Counted from the first letter of the stretch, positions 47,068 to 57,001 are shown. The stretch is 64,000 bases of DNA from Saxidomus purpurata (GCA_022818135.1 JAFMSR010000002.1:26761301-26825300); one strand, 5' to 3'. Notes: generated from the sequence alone by a model not told the origin. Numbers and translations: made by a program.

Positions 47068-47440
47068 TAGTCTATATAAATCCGCCATCTTGGATCGAGT
47101 AGAAAATGAGTCGCTTTTGAGCGCGCTCGGGCGTAACGACAGGGCGCCGCCATATTGTCTTGCAGACGACGTATTTTTAGCTTTTAAACTTTCCGATAAT
47201 CCGCCATTTTAACGGTACCGCACTGCGCGCAGACATATTGGCTAGCAGACGACCGTTTTCCTATAGAACGTTTAAACGTCTATAACTTTTTCCGATATCC
47301 TACCATTTTAGCGTATTTGTTACCTCCATTGGTTGGGTAAGGTTCCAATAGAACGTTTAAACCTCTGTAACCTTTTCCGATAGTCCGCCATCTTACTGTA
47401 CTACAGGGCGCGGCCATCTCGGTGGCTCAGGCGTTTGCAA
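47068..47440. promoter_or_regulatory. Left subterminal array of CCGCCATNTT and CGTTTAAACG motifs
   Basis: CCGCCATCTT (47082), CCGCCATATT (47147), CCGCCATTTT (47201), TACCATTTTA (47301) and CCGCCATCTT (47385) alternate with GAACGTTTAAACG (47267) and GAACGTTTAAACC (47351). TCTATATAAAT at 47071 is TATA-like. GCCATNTT matches the YY1 core. The array is mirrored in the right arm. A role in end recognition or transcription is inferred. Confidence 0.6.
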
Positions 47441-47449
47441 GTTTAAACC

Positions 47450-47950
47450 TGTTCATTCATGTATGCGCTTCCGAATTGTTTTACCATATTTTACTCTCTT
47501 TTTCCAATAATCTTAGGCATTCATGCTGCAGACACCGAGCGGTACACATCACAGCAATACTTTATCCAATACGACGTTAAAACAGACCTGGTTTACACAT
47601 TATTTTAACAGCGAAATACTGCTTGTATTGAAAAGGTAAATTTTATTTTTATTTTTCACAAATTTTACACAGATCAACTATTCATTGGCCAATCAGATAA
47701 CAGAACTGTTTATTGGATTTTAGTTTCCTCTCACTTAACCTCTAGCCGCAGGAGAGTCAACATTGGTAATACTACACTGACAGCTGGAGTGGAACGTTAA
47801 CCTGCTGTGGTTTAACACTGTACTTATTTTACAACGGGTTAAAGTTTATTTATGAAAGTTAAAACAGCAGACGACCAGTTGTTTAGTAGTAACAGAGGTT
47901 AAAAGAAGACAAGCCTGTATATATGTTTACAAATTATGATATAGCTTTAC

Positions 47951-47993
<43 letters not shown>

Positions 47994-48107
47994 TTATTTT
48001 TTTTATTTATTTATTTATTTAAACGAACAACGATAATATTTACAGCATAATGATTCACAGGAATACACTTAAGAATAGTGTCAATACATAAACACAATAA
48101 GATACGA
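47450..48107. other. Non-coding part of left arm
   Basis: About 660 bp between the subterminal array and the integrase stop, with a (CA)n(TA)n microsatellite at 47950-47992 followed by an AT-rich (TTTA)n run. No open frame. The mirrored stretch is 54216-54880. Confidence 0.6.
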
Positions 48108-49349
48108 TTAATTTAAGTCAGTAGCTTTTATCCAGGAGTTAAATTTTCGCGGATAGTATTTCCACTTGACAAAAAGTTGTTTATTTTGTCCTTTGCCTCG
48201 AGTCTTTAATATTTTCTCTACTTTCCATGTCTGATTAAGATCAAGGCCTATTTTTTGGAGTTCACTTTGATAGAAAGTTCCTTTAATGTCCTCGTCTTGT
48301 AAATCTCGTAGTCGATAGACCGGTAGTGTGCCTCGGTGGTAGCGTTTGTTACTTTAAACACTTCGCCGGAGTATGTTTGGTCGTACGCTCGAGTAAACAC
48401 GTTTTTCAGATGACTGATTCGAACGTAGTCGCCAGTTTTAAATTTGAACGGTTTGAGTTTAATGTCCGCCTTTCCATGTTTAGAGTTTTGCGCAAAATAT
48501 GTGGCTAATCTCACTTCTTCCTGATTGGTATCTTTGACATCAGCGGGTCTCATTCCGATAGTTCTATGATAGGTGTGGTTATAATTGTCAGCGATGTCTT
48601 GTAAAACCGGTAAAAAGGTGTCCGTTTCCTTGTACGATAAATAACGCATGAGTCGGGTCTTTATAGTCAAAATGGCCCTCTCGGATGTTGAGGCCTTGTT
48701 TCATTTTGGGTAGGAAAGTAATGGATTTCCTCCTTTTCATGAGAGCTTGGACTTCTCTGGCTTTAAACTCCTGACCTGAAAATATAATTGAAGTGGTGTG
48801 TGTAGTATATGTTATGAATAATAATAGACCCAAAATTCAAGTTATTACAGAAAAAATATTACAAATTCTAGACTGTAAATTAATAACTAATTTTAAAAGG
48901 AATTCAATCAACTTACCTTTATCAGTAATCAGTTTAGCAGGCGATCGGTTTGTAGTGTCGAATATTTTCTTGAAAGCTTTAGCCACCTCTTCGCCAGTTT
49001 TATATTTCAATGGCTGCAACCACACATACTTCGAGAATGTATCTATGACAAGGAGGATATACTTGTAGCCCTGGTTCCAGTCGGCGAACTTAACCATATC
49101 AATCAAATCTGCCATCCATAAATCGTCTTTACCAGCGCTTATAACATGGTTTCTTTGAAAACATCTTCTCACTGGTTTATGTAGACTGTAGGATTCTTGA
49201 TTTTGCAAAAACTTTCGTATTCTGTGCATACCGATCTTAAATTTGTCTTCCCTTTGTACCACGTTATAGAGTTTCTGTGGTCCTGCAAACCCAGCAGGGT
49301 GTTTAGGGTCATAATAGATTGCTTTTAAATAGTCTTCCCAAGGAGTCAT
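48108..49349 (-). pseudogene. Integrase with chromodomain, left arm copy
   Basis: Two exons on the minus strand, 49349-48917 and 48775-48108, joined over a 141-bp GTAAGT...TTTTCAG intron. Exon 1 has the N-terminal region and the first two acidic catalytic residues of a retrovirus/Polinton-type DDE core: Asp81 in WMADLIDM and Asp143 in LITDKG. The third (Glu in SERAI, about 35 residues on) lies in exon 2, and the protein ends in a chromodomain-like QLFVKWKYYPRKFNSWI. The role would be cutting and joining element ends. Exon 1 is intact here, but exon 2 has at least two frame breaks (near 48735 and 48260). The stop codon is TAA at 48110-48108. It is transcribed outward, toward the left terminus, downstream of the ATPase gene. 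Confidence 0.85.
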
Positions 49350-49405
49350 GTTTACTGTTCAAAGTTCACAACACAAATAAACGACATAAAATCAGTAATC
49401 TCAAT

Positions 49406-51136
49406 TTATACATTTTCTGAGTCACTTTCCTCTTCACTATCTCCATCGTCGGATTCCTCCTCTTCATCATCAGTAATTTCCATATCGAATAGATCTTGAA
49501 ATGAGTTCTTGTGTTTTCTGATTACTTTTGTTACTGCAGATGTCGTATTTAAGCCTTTGGAAATCAGCTTATCTATCTGAGCCATAATTTTCTGGTGTAG
49601 TCCACTGTGTCTAATTGGCAATACGAAATCGTCTATCAATTTTGTATACATGCAGATAAAGCCTTTTCGTTATAGGGTTGTATGCGTTCTTCAGCCATTT
49701 CCTGTGCGGTGTCACTTTCTTCTCCATTGTCAATAAATGTGTTGTATATTTTATCAAATTTTTCATCGTTTGTCTCTCTGGCTCGTTTCCAGAGCTGTAC
49801 ATAAGCCTCATTATCTTCCACAGAATCGTCTTCAAGATCGCTATCGCTCATTTCCCCATGTTTTCGTTTCTTTTGGTCCCTGTGTTCGGGGCACCAGCCG
49901 TTTTTGACATGTCTTTGCACGTCATGGACAGTGTCAAATAATTGACCACAATCGTCACAAGCTTGTCCTTTACTTTCCATTATTTCCTCCGAATTATTTT
50001 CGTAATTATCTTGTGATTTTTCTGGTTCTAAGTAATCCTCGATGTGACCTGTTTGAAATCCAACTGTTGAATGATTCATTTCTGGCAAAACTTTTTCTTT
50101 TATAGGTTCTTTATTGGTCACATGACCCATGTTTTCTGAATTTTGATTATTATGTCTAATACATTTTAATCTCTGATTCTCCGGTGTAAACGGTTTTAAA
50201 TCCACCAGTAAATGTCCATAAGGATACTTGGTAGCTTTAGCAAATTGTTTCAAAAAGTATATCATTTTGCCCGGGAAACATTTGCCTAGCCAATGTCATC
50301 ACTGATTGTTTGTCCACGGGGTTATTAAACAACACCATATAATGACAATTCCTTCTCTGTGTAGGATCCTTGCTACCAAACAAATTTTGATTAATAGAAA
50401 TTACGGATAAAGATCTATGATGCGAACCCTCCGTAAACAAAGTCTGTAATGCGTTTATCTTTGCCAGATTCAGAGAACAAGTCATCCAATATCAATAAGT
50501 TGTTAATTCTTGCATTAAAAGAAATCGTCATCTTCCAAGTCGGATGGAATGCCTTGAATAAACTCTACTGTAGGCAACACAGAATTCTGAATTACTGTTA
50601 TAAGGATTGCCATCGTTTGTAAAGCCATACAACCTTTGAATACGTGGCTGAATTTTAGACTTGTGATTCTGTAACAAGTCTTTAACCATCGTTGTCTTCC
50701 CACAGGCTGAAAACAATAATTTGCTTTAGTAGATTTAATAAATGGTGATGCAAATTTAACATAAAAAGTGCGGAATAGTGTTTGAGAAAAAATGGCAAAA
50801 TATTTGACCAAAAATCCCTTAAAATTTGAAGAAAAATGTAGAAAATTTCTTTAGTAATATGTTTCCAGAATTTACAAAAAAAAAAATGTTTAGAATCATC
50901 AAGCAGAAAAAGAAATTACCTGTAGGACCAGAAATCATCATGGTAAATGGGTGTAGAAACACCGTGTCTTGTGGTGGTGGTGGTGGTGGTGGTGGTGGTG
51001 GTGGCGCTTCTTGTGGTGGTGGTGGTGGTGGTGGTGGTGGTGGTGGCACTTCTTGTGGTGGTGGTGGTGGTGGCGTATCCATTACTGGTGGTTGATTAAA
51101 AGACGCACTATGTTTCTGTTTAAAGTGTCGTAACAT
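49406..51136 (-). pseudogene. Finger/proline-rich/packaging-type ATPase, left arm copy
   Basis: Minus strand, exon 1 remnant 51136-50920 and exon 2 50706-49406, intron 50919-50707. It begins at MLRHFKQKH because the two cysteines of the C2H2 finger lie beyond the palindrome junction, so the finger is lost; an in-frame TAG lies just upstream. Three proline blocks follow, then a P-loop whose GPT and CGKTT halves are on opposite sides of the intron, and a Walker B-like LLILDDL. The C-terminal region has a second finger (CDDCGQLF...H...C) and a very acidic tail (EEEESDDGDSEEESDSE). Such ATPases pack DNA in Polintons and related viruses. Walker A is uninterrupted here, but exon 2 has several 1-nt frame breaks (for example near 50630 and 50520). 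Confidence 0.8.
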
Positions 51137-51140
51137 CGCA

Positions 51141-51220
51141 TCATTTGTAAGCTAACCGCCAGAGAGTGAACATGATTACTACACAGTGTCCTGACTGTTA
51201 CCAGGAGTTTAGTAGAAAGG
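51141..51220. other. Asymmetric centre (loop) of the palindrome
   Basis: About 80 bp with no inverted partner, between TGCGATG-type sequence of the left arm and GGATGCAATGTT of the right. It holds the only copy of the ATPase-gene start codon (ATG 51172) and the two finger cysteines. Its lack of symmetry identifies it as the junction. Confidence 0.8.
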
Positions 51221-52916
51221 ATGCAATGTTACGACACTTTAAACAGAAACATAGTGCGTCTTTTAATCAACCACCAGTAATGGATACGCCACCACCACCA
51301 CCACCACCACCACAAGAAGCGCCACCACCACCACCACCACCACCACCACCACAAGACACGGTGTTTCTACACCCATTTACCATGATGATTTCTGGTCCTA
51401 CAGGTAATTTCTTTTTCTGCTTGATGATTCTAAACATTTTTTTTTTGTAAATTCTGGAAACATATTACTAAAGAAATTTTCTACATTTTTCTTCAAATTT
51501 TAAGGGATATTTGGTCAAATATTTTGCCATTTTTTCTCAAACACTATTCCGCACTTTTATGTTAAATTTGCATCACCATTTATTAAATCTACTAAAGCAA
51601 ATTATTGTTTTCAGCCTGGGAAGACAACGATGGTTAAAGACTTGTTACAGAATCACAAGTCTAAAATTCAGCCACGTATTCAAAGGATTGTATGGCTTTA
51701 CAAACGATGGCAATCCTTATACACAGTAATTCAGAATTCTGTGTTGCCTACAGTAGAGTTTATTCAAGGCATTCCATCCGACTTGGAAGATGACGATTTC
51801 TTTAATGCAAGAATTAACAACTTATTGATATTGGATGACTTGTTCTCTGAATCTGGCAAAGATAAACGCATTACAGACTTGTTTACGGAGGGTTCGCATC
51901 ATAGATCTTTATCCGTAATTTCATTAATCAAAATTTGTTTGGTAGCAAGGATCCTACACAGAGAAGGAATTGTCATTATATGGTGTTGTTTAATAACCCC
52001 GTGGACAAACAATCAGTGATGACATTGGCTAGGCAAATGTTTCCCGGGCAAAATGATATACTTTTGAAACAATTTGCTAAAGCTACCAAGTATCCTTATG
52101 GACATTTACTGGTGGATTTAAAACCGTTTACACCGGAGAATCAGAGATTAAAATGTATTAGACATAATAATCAAAATTCAGAAAACATGGGTCATGTGAC
52201 CAATAAAGAACCTATAAAAGAAAAAAGTTTTGCCAGAAATGAATCATTCAACAGTTGGATTTCAAACAGGTCACATCGAGGATTACTTAGAACCAGAAAA
52301 ATCACAAGATAATTACGAAAATAATTCGGAGGAAATAATGGAAAGTAAAGGACAAGCTTGTGACGATTGTGGTCAATTATTTGACACTGTCCATGACGTG
52401 CAAAGACATGTCAAAAACGGCTGGTGCCCCGAACACAGGGACCAAAAAGAAACGAAAACATGGGGAAATGAGCGATAGCGATCTTGAAGACGATTCTGTG
52501 GAAGATAATGAGGCTTATGTACAGCTCTGGAAACGAGCCAGAGAGACAAACGATGAAAAATTTGATAAAATATACAACACATTTATTGACAATGGAGAAG
52601 AAAGTGACACCGCACAGGAAATGGCTGAAGAACGCATACAACCCTATAACGAAAAAGGCATTTATCTGCATGTATACAAAATTGATAGACGATTTCGTAT
52701 TGCCAATTAGACACAGTGGACTACACCAGAAAATTATGGCTCAGATAGATAAGCTGATTTCCAAAGGCTTAAATACGACATCTGCAGTAACAAAAGTAAT
52801 CAGAAAAACACAAGAACTCATTTCAAGATCTATTCGATATGGAAATTACTGATGATGAAGAGGAGGAATCCGACGATGGAGATAGTGAAGAGGAAAGTGA
52901 CTCAGAAAATGTATAA
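51172..52916 (+). pseudogene. Finger/proline-rich/packaging-type ATPase, right arm copy
   Basis: Plus strand, exon 1 51172-51403, intron 51404-51614, exon 2 51615-52916. Start at ATG 51172: MITTQCPDCYQEFSRKDAML leads into a full C2H2 finger (C-x2-C-x12-H-x4-H), then two proline blocks and ISGPT. Exon 2 resumes Walker A, but a 2-nt deletion at about 51617 (CCTGGG versus CCTGTGGG in the left arm) breaks CGKTT. The next segment is open through FIQGIPSDLEDDDFF, Walker B-like LLILDDLF and FTEGSHHRSLSVIS. Another 1-nt loss near 51925 shifts frame, followed by more shifts. It ends in the same acidic tail, stop TAA 52914-52916. The integrase gene starts 56 bp downstream. Confidence 0.82.
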
Positions 52917-52972
52917 ATTGAGATTACTGATTTTATGTCGTTTATTTGTGTTGTGAACTTTGAACAGTAAAC

Positions 52973-54215
52973 ATGACTCCTTGGGAAGACTATTTAAAAG
53001 CAATCTATTATGACCCTAAACACCCTGCTGGGTTTGCAGGACCACAGAAACTCTATAACGTGGTACAAAGGGAAGACAAATTTAAGATCGGTATGCACAG
53101 AATACGAAAGTTTTTGCAAAATCAAGAATCCTACAGTCTACATAAACCAGTGAGAAGATGTTTTCAAAAGAAACCATGTTATAAGCGCTGGTAAAGACGA
53201 TTTATGGATGGCAGATTTGATTGATATGGTTAAGTTCGCCGACTGGAACCAGGGCTACAAGTATATCCTCCTTGTCATAGATACATTCTCGAAGTATGTG
53301 TGGTTGCAGCCATTGAAATATAAAACTGGCGAAGAGGTGGCTAAAGCTTTCAAGAAAATATTCGACACTACAAACCGATCGCCTGCTAAACTGATTACTG
53401 ATAAAAGGTAAGTTGATTGAATTCCTTTAAAATAGTTATTAATTTACAGTCTAGAATTTGTAATATTTTTTCTGTAATAACTTGAATTTTGGGTCATTAT
53501 TATTCATAACATATACACACACACCACTTCAATTATATTTTCAGGTCAGGAGTTTAAAGCCAGAGAAGTCCAAGCTCTCATGAAAAAGGAGGAAATCCAT
53601 TACTTTCCTACCCAAAAGAAACAAAGGCCTCAACATCCGAGAGGGCCATTTTGACTATAAAGACCCGACTCATGCGTTATTTATCGTACAAGGAAACGGA
53701 CACCTTTTTACCGGTTTTACAAGACATCGCTGACAATTATAACCACACCTATCATAGAACTATCGGAATGAGACCCGCTATGTCAAAGATACCAATCAGG
53801 AAGAAGTGAGATTAGCCACATATTTTGCGCAAAACTCTAAACATGGAAAGGCGGACATTAAACTCAAACCGTTCAAATTTAAAACTGGCGACTACGTTCG
53901 AATCAGTCATCTGAAAAACGTGTTTACTCGAGCGTACGACCAAACATACTCCGGCGAAGTGTTTAAAGTACACAAACGCTACCACCGAGGCACACTACCG
54001 GTCTATCGACTACGAGATTTACAAGACGAGGACATTAAAGGAACTTTCTATCAAAAGTGAACTCCAAAAAATAGGCCTTGATCTTAATCAGACATGGAAA
54101 GTAGAGAAAATATTAAAAGACTCGAGGCAAAGGACAAAATAAACAACTTTTTGTCAAGTGGAAATACTATCCGCGAAAATTTAACTCCTGGATAAAAGCT
54201 ACTGACTTAAATTAA
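52973..54215 (+). pseudogene. Integrase with chromodomain, right arm copy
   Basis: Plus strand, exon 1 52973-53407, intron 53408-53544, exon 2 53545-54215 (stop 54213). The start MTPWEDYLKAIYYDPKHPAG is identical to the left copy. An extra A near 53168 splits exon 1 before the first catalytic Asp (WMADLIDM), and an extra A near the donor alters the exon junction. Exon 2 retains the SERAI glutamate region, the LKPFKFKTGDYVRISHLKN segment and the chromodomain-like end, with further 1-nt shifts near 53785 and 53970. It is transcribed outward to the right terminus. Confidence 0.85.
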
Positions 54216-54326
54216 TCGTATCTTATTGTGTTTATGTATGACACTATTCTTAAGTGTATTCTTGTGAATCATTATGCTGTAAATATTATCGTTGTTCGTT
54301 TAAATAAATAAATAAATAAAAAAAAA

Positions 54327-54371
<45 letters not shown>

Positions 54372-54880
54372 GTAAAGCTATATCATAATTTGTAAATAAA
54401 TGTAAATACATATATACAGGCTGTCTCTTTTAACCTCGTTACTACTAAACAACTGGTCGTCTGCGTTTTAACTTTCATAAATAAACTTTAACCCGTTGTA
54501 AAATAAGTACAGTGTTAAACCACAGCAGGTTAACGTTCCACTCCAGCTGTCAGTGTAGTATTACCAATGTTGACTCTCCGCGGCTAGAGGTTAAGTGAGA
54601 GGAAACTAAAATCCAATAAACAGTTCTGTTATCTGATTGGCCAATGAATAGTTGATCTGTGTAAAATTTGTGAAAAATAAAAATAAAATTTACCTTTCAA
54701 TACAAGCAGTATTTCGCGTTAAAATAATGTAAACCAGGTCTGTTTTAACGTCGTATTGGATAAAGTATTGCTGTGATGTGTACCGCTCGGTGTCTGCAGC
54801 ATGAATGCCTAAGATTATTGGAAAAAGAGAGTAAAATATGGTAAAACAATTCGGAAGCGCAATACATGAATGAACAGGTT
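54216..54880. other. Non-coding part of right arm
   Basis: Mirror of 47450-48107, including an (AAAT)n run, (TA)n and a (GT)n tract at 54335-54370. It is slightly longer than the left (about 12 extra bases near 54395), the clearest non-trivial arm difference outside coding sequence. Confidence 0.6.
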
Positions 54881-54884
54881 TAAA

Positions 54885-55260
54885 CTTGCAAACGCCTGAG
54901 CCACCGAGATGGCCGCGCCCTGTAGTACAGTAAGATGGCGGACTATCGGAAAAAGTTACAGAGGTTTAAACGTTCTATTGGAACCTTACCCAACCAATGG
55001 AGGTAACAAATACGCTAAAATGGTAGGATATCGGAAAAAAGTTATAGACGTTTAAACGTTCTATAGGAAAACGGTCGTCGCTAGCCAATATGTCGCGCGC
55101 AGTGCGGTACCGTTAAAATGGCGGATTATCGGAAAGTTTAAAAAGCTAAAAATACGTCGTCGCAAGACAATATGGCGGCGCCCTGTCGTTACGCCCGAGC
55201 GCGCTCAAAAAGCGACTCATTTTCTACTCGATCCAAGATGGCGGATTTATATAGACTATA
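54885..55260. promoter_or_regulatory. Right subterminal motif array (mirror of left)
   Basis: AAGATGGCGG (54932 and 55235), AAAATGGCGG (55116), AATATGGCGG (55170) and CGTTTAAACG-type sites mirror 47068-47440 in inverted order. Confidence 0.6.
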
Positions 55261-55308
55261 GAAGGGGTCACCGAGTGCATGTGGTCTGGATGAGCACCCC
55301 TGACTACT

Positions 55309-55314
55309 CAACAA
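55309..55314. other. Target-site duplication, right (CAACAA)
   Basis: CAACAA follows the terminal ...GACTACT; identical to 47012-47017. Confidence 0.9.
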
Positions 55315-56780
55315 TATTAAAAACGGCTATCTCTCTCTAACCCCCTTGCAGCCTACTCAGATGTTTTTACCTTTTTCTTAAAATATGTATTACACTACAT
55401 TGTCCGCTGTATGTGTCCGTGTATTATATGCGCGTCTGTCTGTCTGTATTATTCTGACCGTTTTTGATACCAGAACGAATTCAATATAAAATGTAAAAAG
55501 TCCTGAATATTTTTTTTTATAGAATGATAGAGCTTGTGATGACGTATGGGACACTTTGTATAACAAGGCTGTGATAATTGCCGCCGACGTTGGTGTTGAG
55601 TCGTCCATGGCCAGGAATGTTGGGCGCCAGCAAAACCGCGCCAATGCACCAGCGCAGACGATACCTGCATTTTGGAAGGTCAACATGTACCTACCGTTCC
55701 TCGACCACATGCTCACAGAGCTCAACGATAGACTGATGCAGGCCAATGATAGATACAAGGTCCAGTGGCTGATACCATCCAAGGTTAAAATATATGAAAA
55801 ACATTTATTGAGCTGTACATTTCATTCTTAAATAAAGAGTTATTGTCTGATAGTTTTCGTGTTTGAAATGTGATGATGCATGAATTAAACATTATACTAT
55901 TTAAATACAGTTATAAGAGGTATTTAACGTACCATATACATGATCTGTCGATATGTTTAATGAATTATTACCTAAGAATATAATCAAATTTCTTTAAATC
56001 AATAGCATGTCATATATTATTTATTTGATTTAGCACAGGTACAAAGAACAAATTTACCTGTCGAACACTGCAGAGAATTATTCAGAAGGGTACAGGCTAA
56101 TTTAGACGTCGACAAGGCGACGTTTTTGAGGGAATGTGCAAGATGGCGCACTTGGTGGACAGACCCTACACTTGCAGACGGCCGTCCGTTGGCCACTGAG
56201 GACCTTTCAGCTAGTCTCCGTCTGGCTCGGAAAGAATCATTCCCAAACATCAGAATGTGCATGATGCTTCTTACTGTTATGCCAGTGTCTACGGCGACCG
56301 CAGAGAGATCATTTTCTACCATGCGTCGGGTGAAAACATATCTAAGGAGCACCATGGGAACTGAGCGACTGAGCGGTCTCGGGTTAATGAATATTTATCA
56401 GGAGCGAGAAATCAATGCAGATGAAGTAGTTGACATCTTTGCAAATAGAAAAAGTCGTAGGCTTGCATTTGTTTTCAAAGTCTAGCGAGAAAATGGAAAT
56501 GGACATGTATCTCTGTGTGTCACATATCATGTCATTTGTAATTTTACGAATTGTATTATTACATTTTATGAAATTAAGTTTCTTTTTTTACCAAAAAACC
56601 CACTTATATTAGCTCTCCAGGCACCCCTAAAAACAAAATTTTCCCGGGGGACACCCCCTCCTCCAACCTCCCCCAGGGCGTATTCTTCAAAATGGCCCAG
56701 GTACGCCCCTGGTTAATATGTCTGCTATTAGCTTAATTACGAAAATTACCATCTGTTTATATTATTGAACTGTAAATGCT

Positions 56781-57001
56781 TATAGAGATGGTATTCGCTC
56801 TTTGTATATATCGTCCATGGGTATTGGTATTTGATACATGTAGCATCTACTTATATAATAATAAAGTTAATGTTTATAGAGATGGTATTCGCTCTTGGTA
56901 TATACCGTCAATGGGCATTGGTATTTGATAGCATCTGCTTATATAGTAACAAAGTTAATGTTTATAAAGATGGTATTCGCTCTTGGTATATACCATATAA
57001 T
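56781..57001 (+). repeat. Three tandem ~90-bp units rich in GGTATT
   Basis: Units start TATAGAGATGGTATTCGCTC at 56781 and about 56875, with a third variant near 56963. GGTAT/ATACC words continue to about 57350 in a degenerate form. Short frames here are repeat translations. Confidence 0.65.

Larger units (their letters stand above)
47018..55308. mobile_element. Palindromic Polinton/Maverick-like element, 8.29 kb
   Basis: The element begins AGTAGTCAGGGGTGCTCATC and ends with its exact reverse complement. It has CAACAA TSDs and consists of two ~4.1-kb arms in inverted orientation around a ~80-bp asymmetric centre (51141-51220). Mirror positions sum to about 102322 throughout (integrase starts 49349 and 52973; ATPase-gene stops 49406 and 52916). 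AG/CT termini, 6-bp TSD, a chromodomain integrase and a packaging-type ATPase are Polinton hallmarks. Polymerase B, protease and capsid genes are missing and there is no room for them. The arms differ mostly by 1-2 nt indels plus copy-number changes in simple repeats. It sits in intron 4 of the hAT transposase. Confidence 0.92.
44476..56485 (+). pseudogene. hAT transposase, six exons, frameshifted
   Basis: Exons are approximately 44476-44594, 44898-45650, 46186-46561, 46714-46931, 55523-55783 and 56039-56485 (stop 56483). Exon 2 has a TTF-type zinc-binding start (WLKYSVSADGVYCAPCFLFG), then the DUF4371 region with CGKQNIALRGHEDD and the FIADEATDA core of the RNase H-like fold. Exon 3 holds DKMRGQGYDGASNMSG and HCKAHCLNLA. 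Exon 6 ends in the hAT dimerisation region (ATAERSFSTMRRVKTYLRST). Catalytic cut-and-paste transposition is the family role. Breaks seen: one-base shifts near 45220 and 45540, an in-frame TAG near 45632, and a shift in exon 4 near 46800. The palindromic element lies in intron 4, 86 bp after the donor. It matches ZMYM1-like hAT genes in animals. Confidence 0.85.
44116..56711 (+). mobile_element. hAT element (ZMYM1/DUF4371 type) hosting the palindrome
   Basis: Terminal inverted repeats CAGGGGCGTACCTG (44116-44129) and CAGGTACGCCCCTG (56698-56711) bound a plus-strand hAT transposase gene. GTTAA lies immediately outside both ends (44111-44115 and 56712-56716); a full 8-bp duplication is not seen. 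Without the 8.3-kb palindrome and its TSD the element would be about 4.3 kb, a normal autonomous size. Frameshifts and a stop in the transposase show it is inactive as read. Confidence 0.85.

Noticed and set aside
50826..51095. Plus-strand frame with poly-Gly in the left arm
   Set aside because: Antisense shadow of the proline repeats of the ATPase gene.
47018..55308. Palindrome as a missed-adapter or chimeric-read artefact
   Set aside because: Such artefacts make the flanks palindromic too. Here the flanks are different, correctly ordered parts of one hAT intron, and a 6-bp TSD sits exactly at both ends. Base-level errors inside the arms remain possible.
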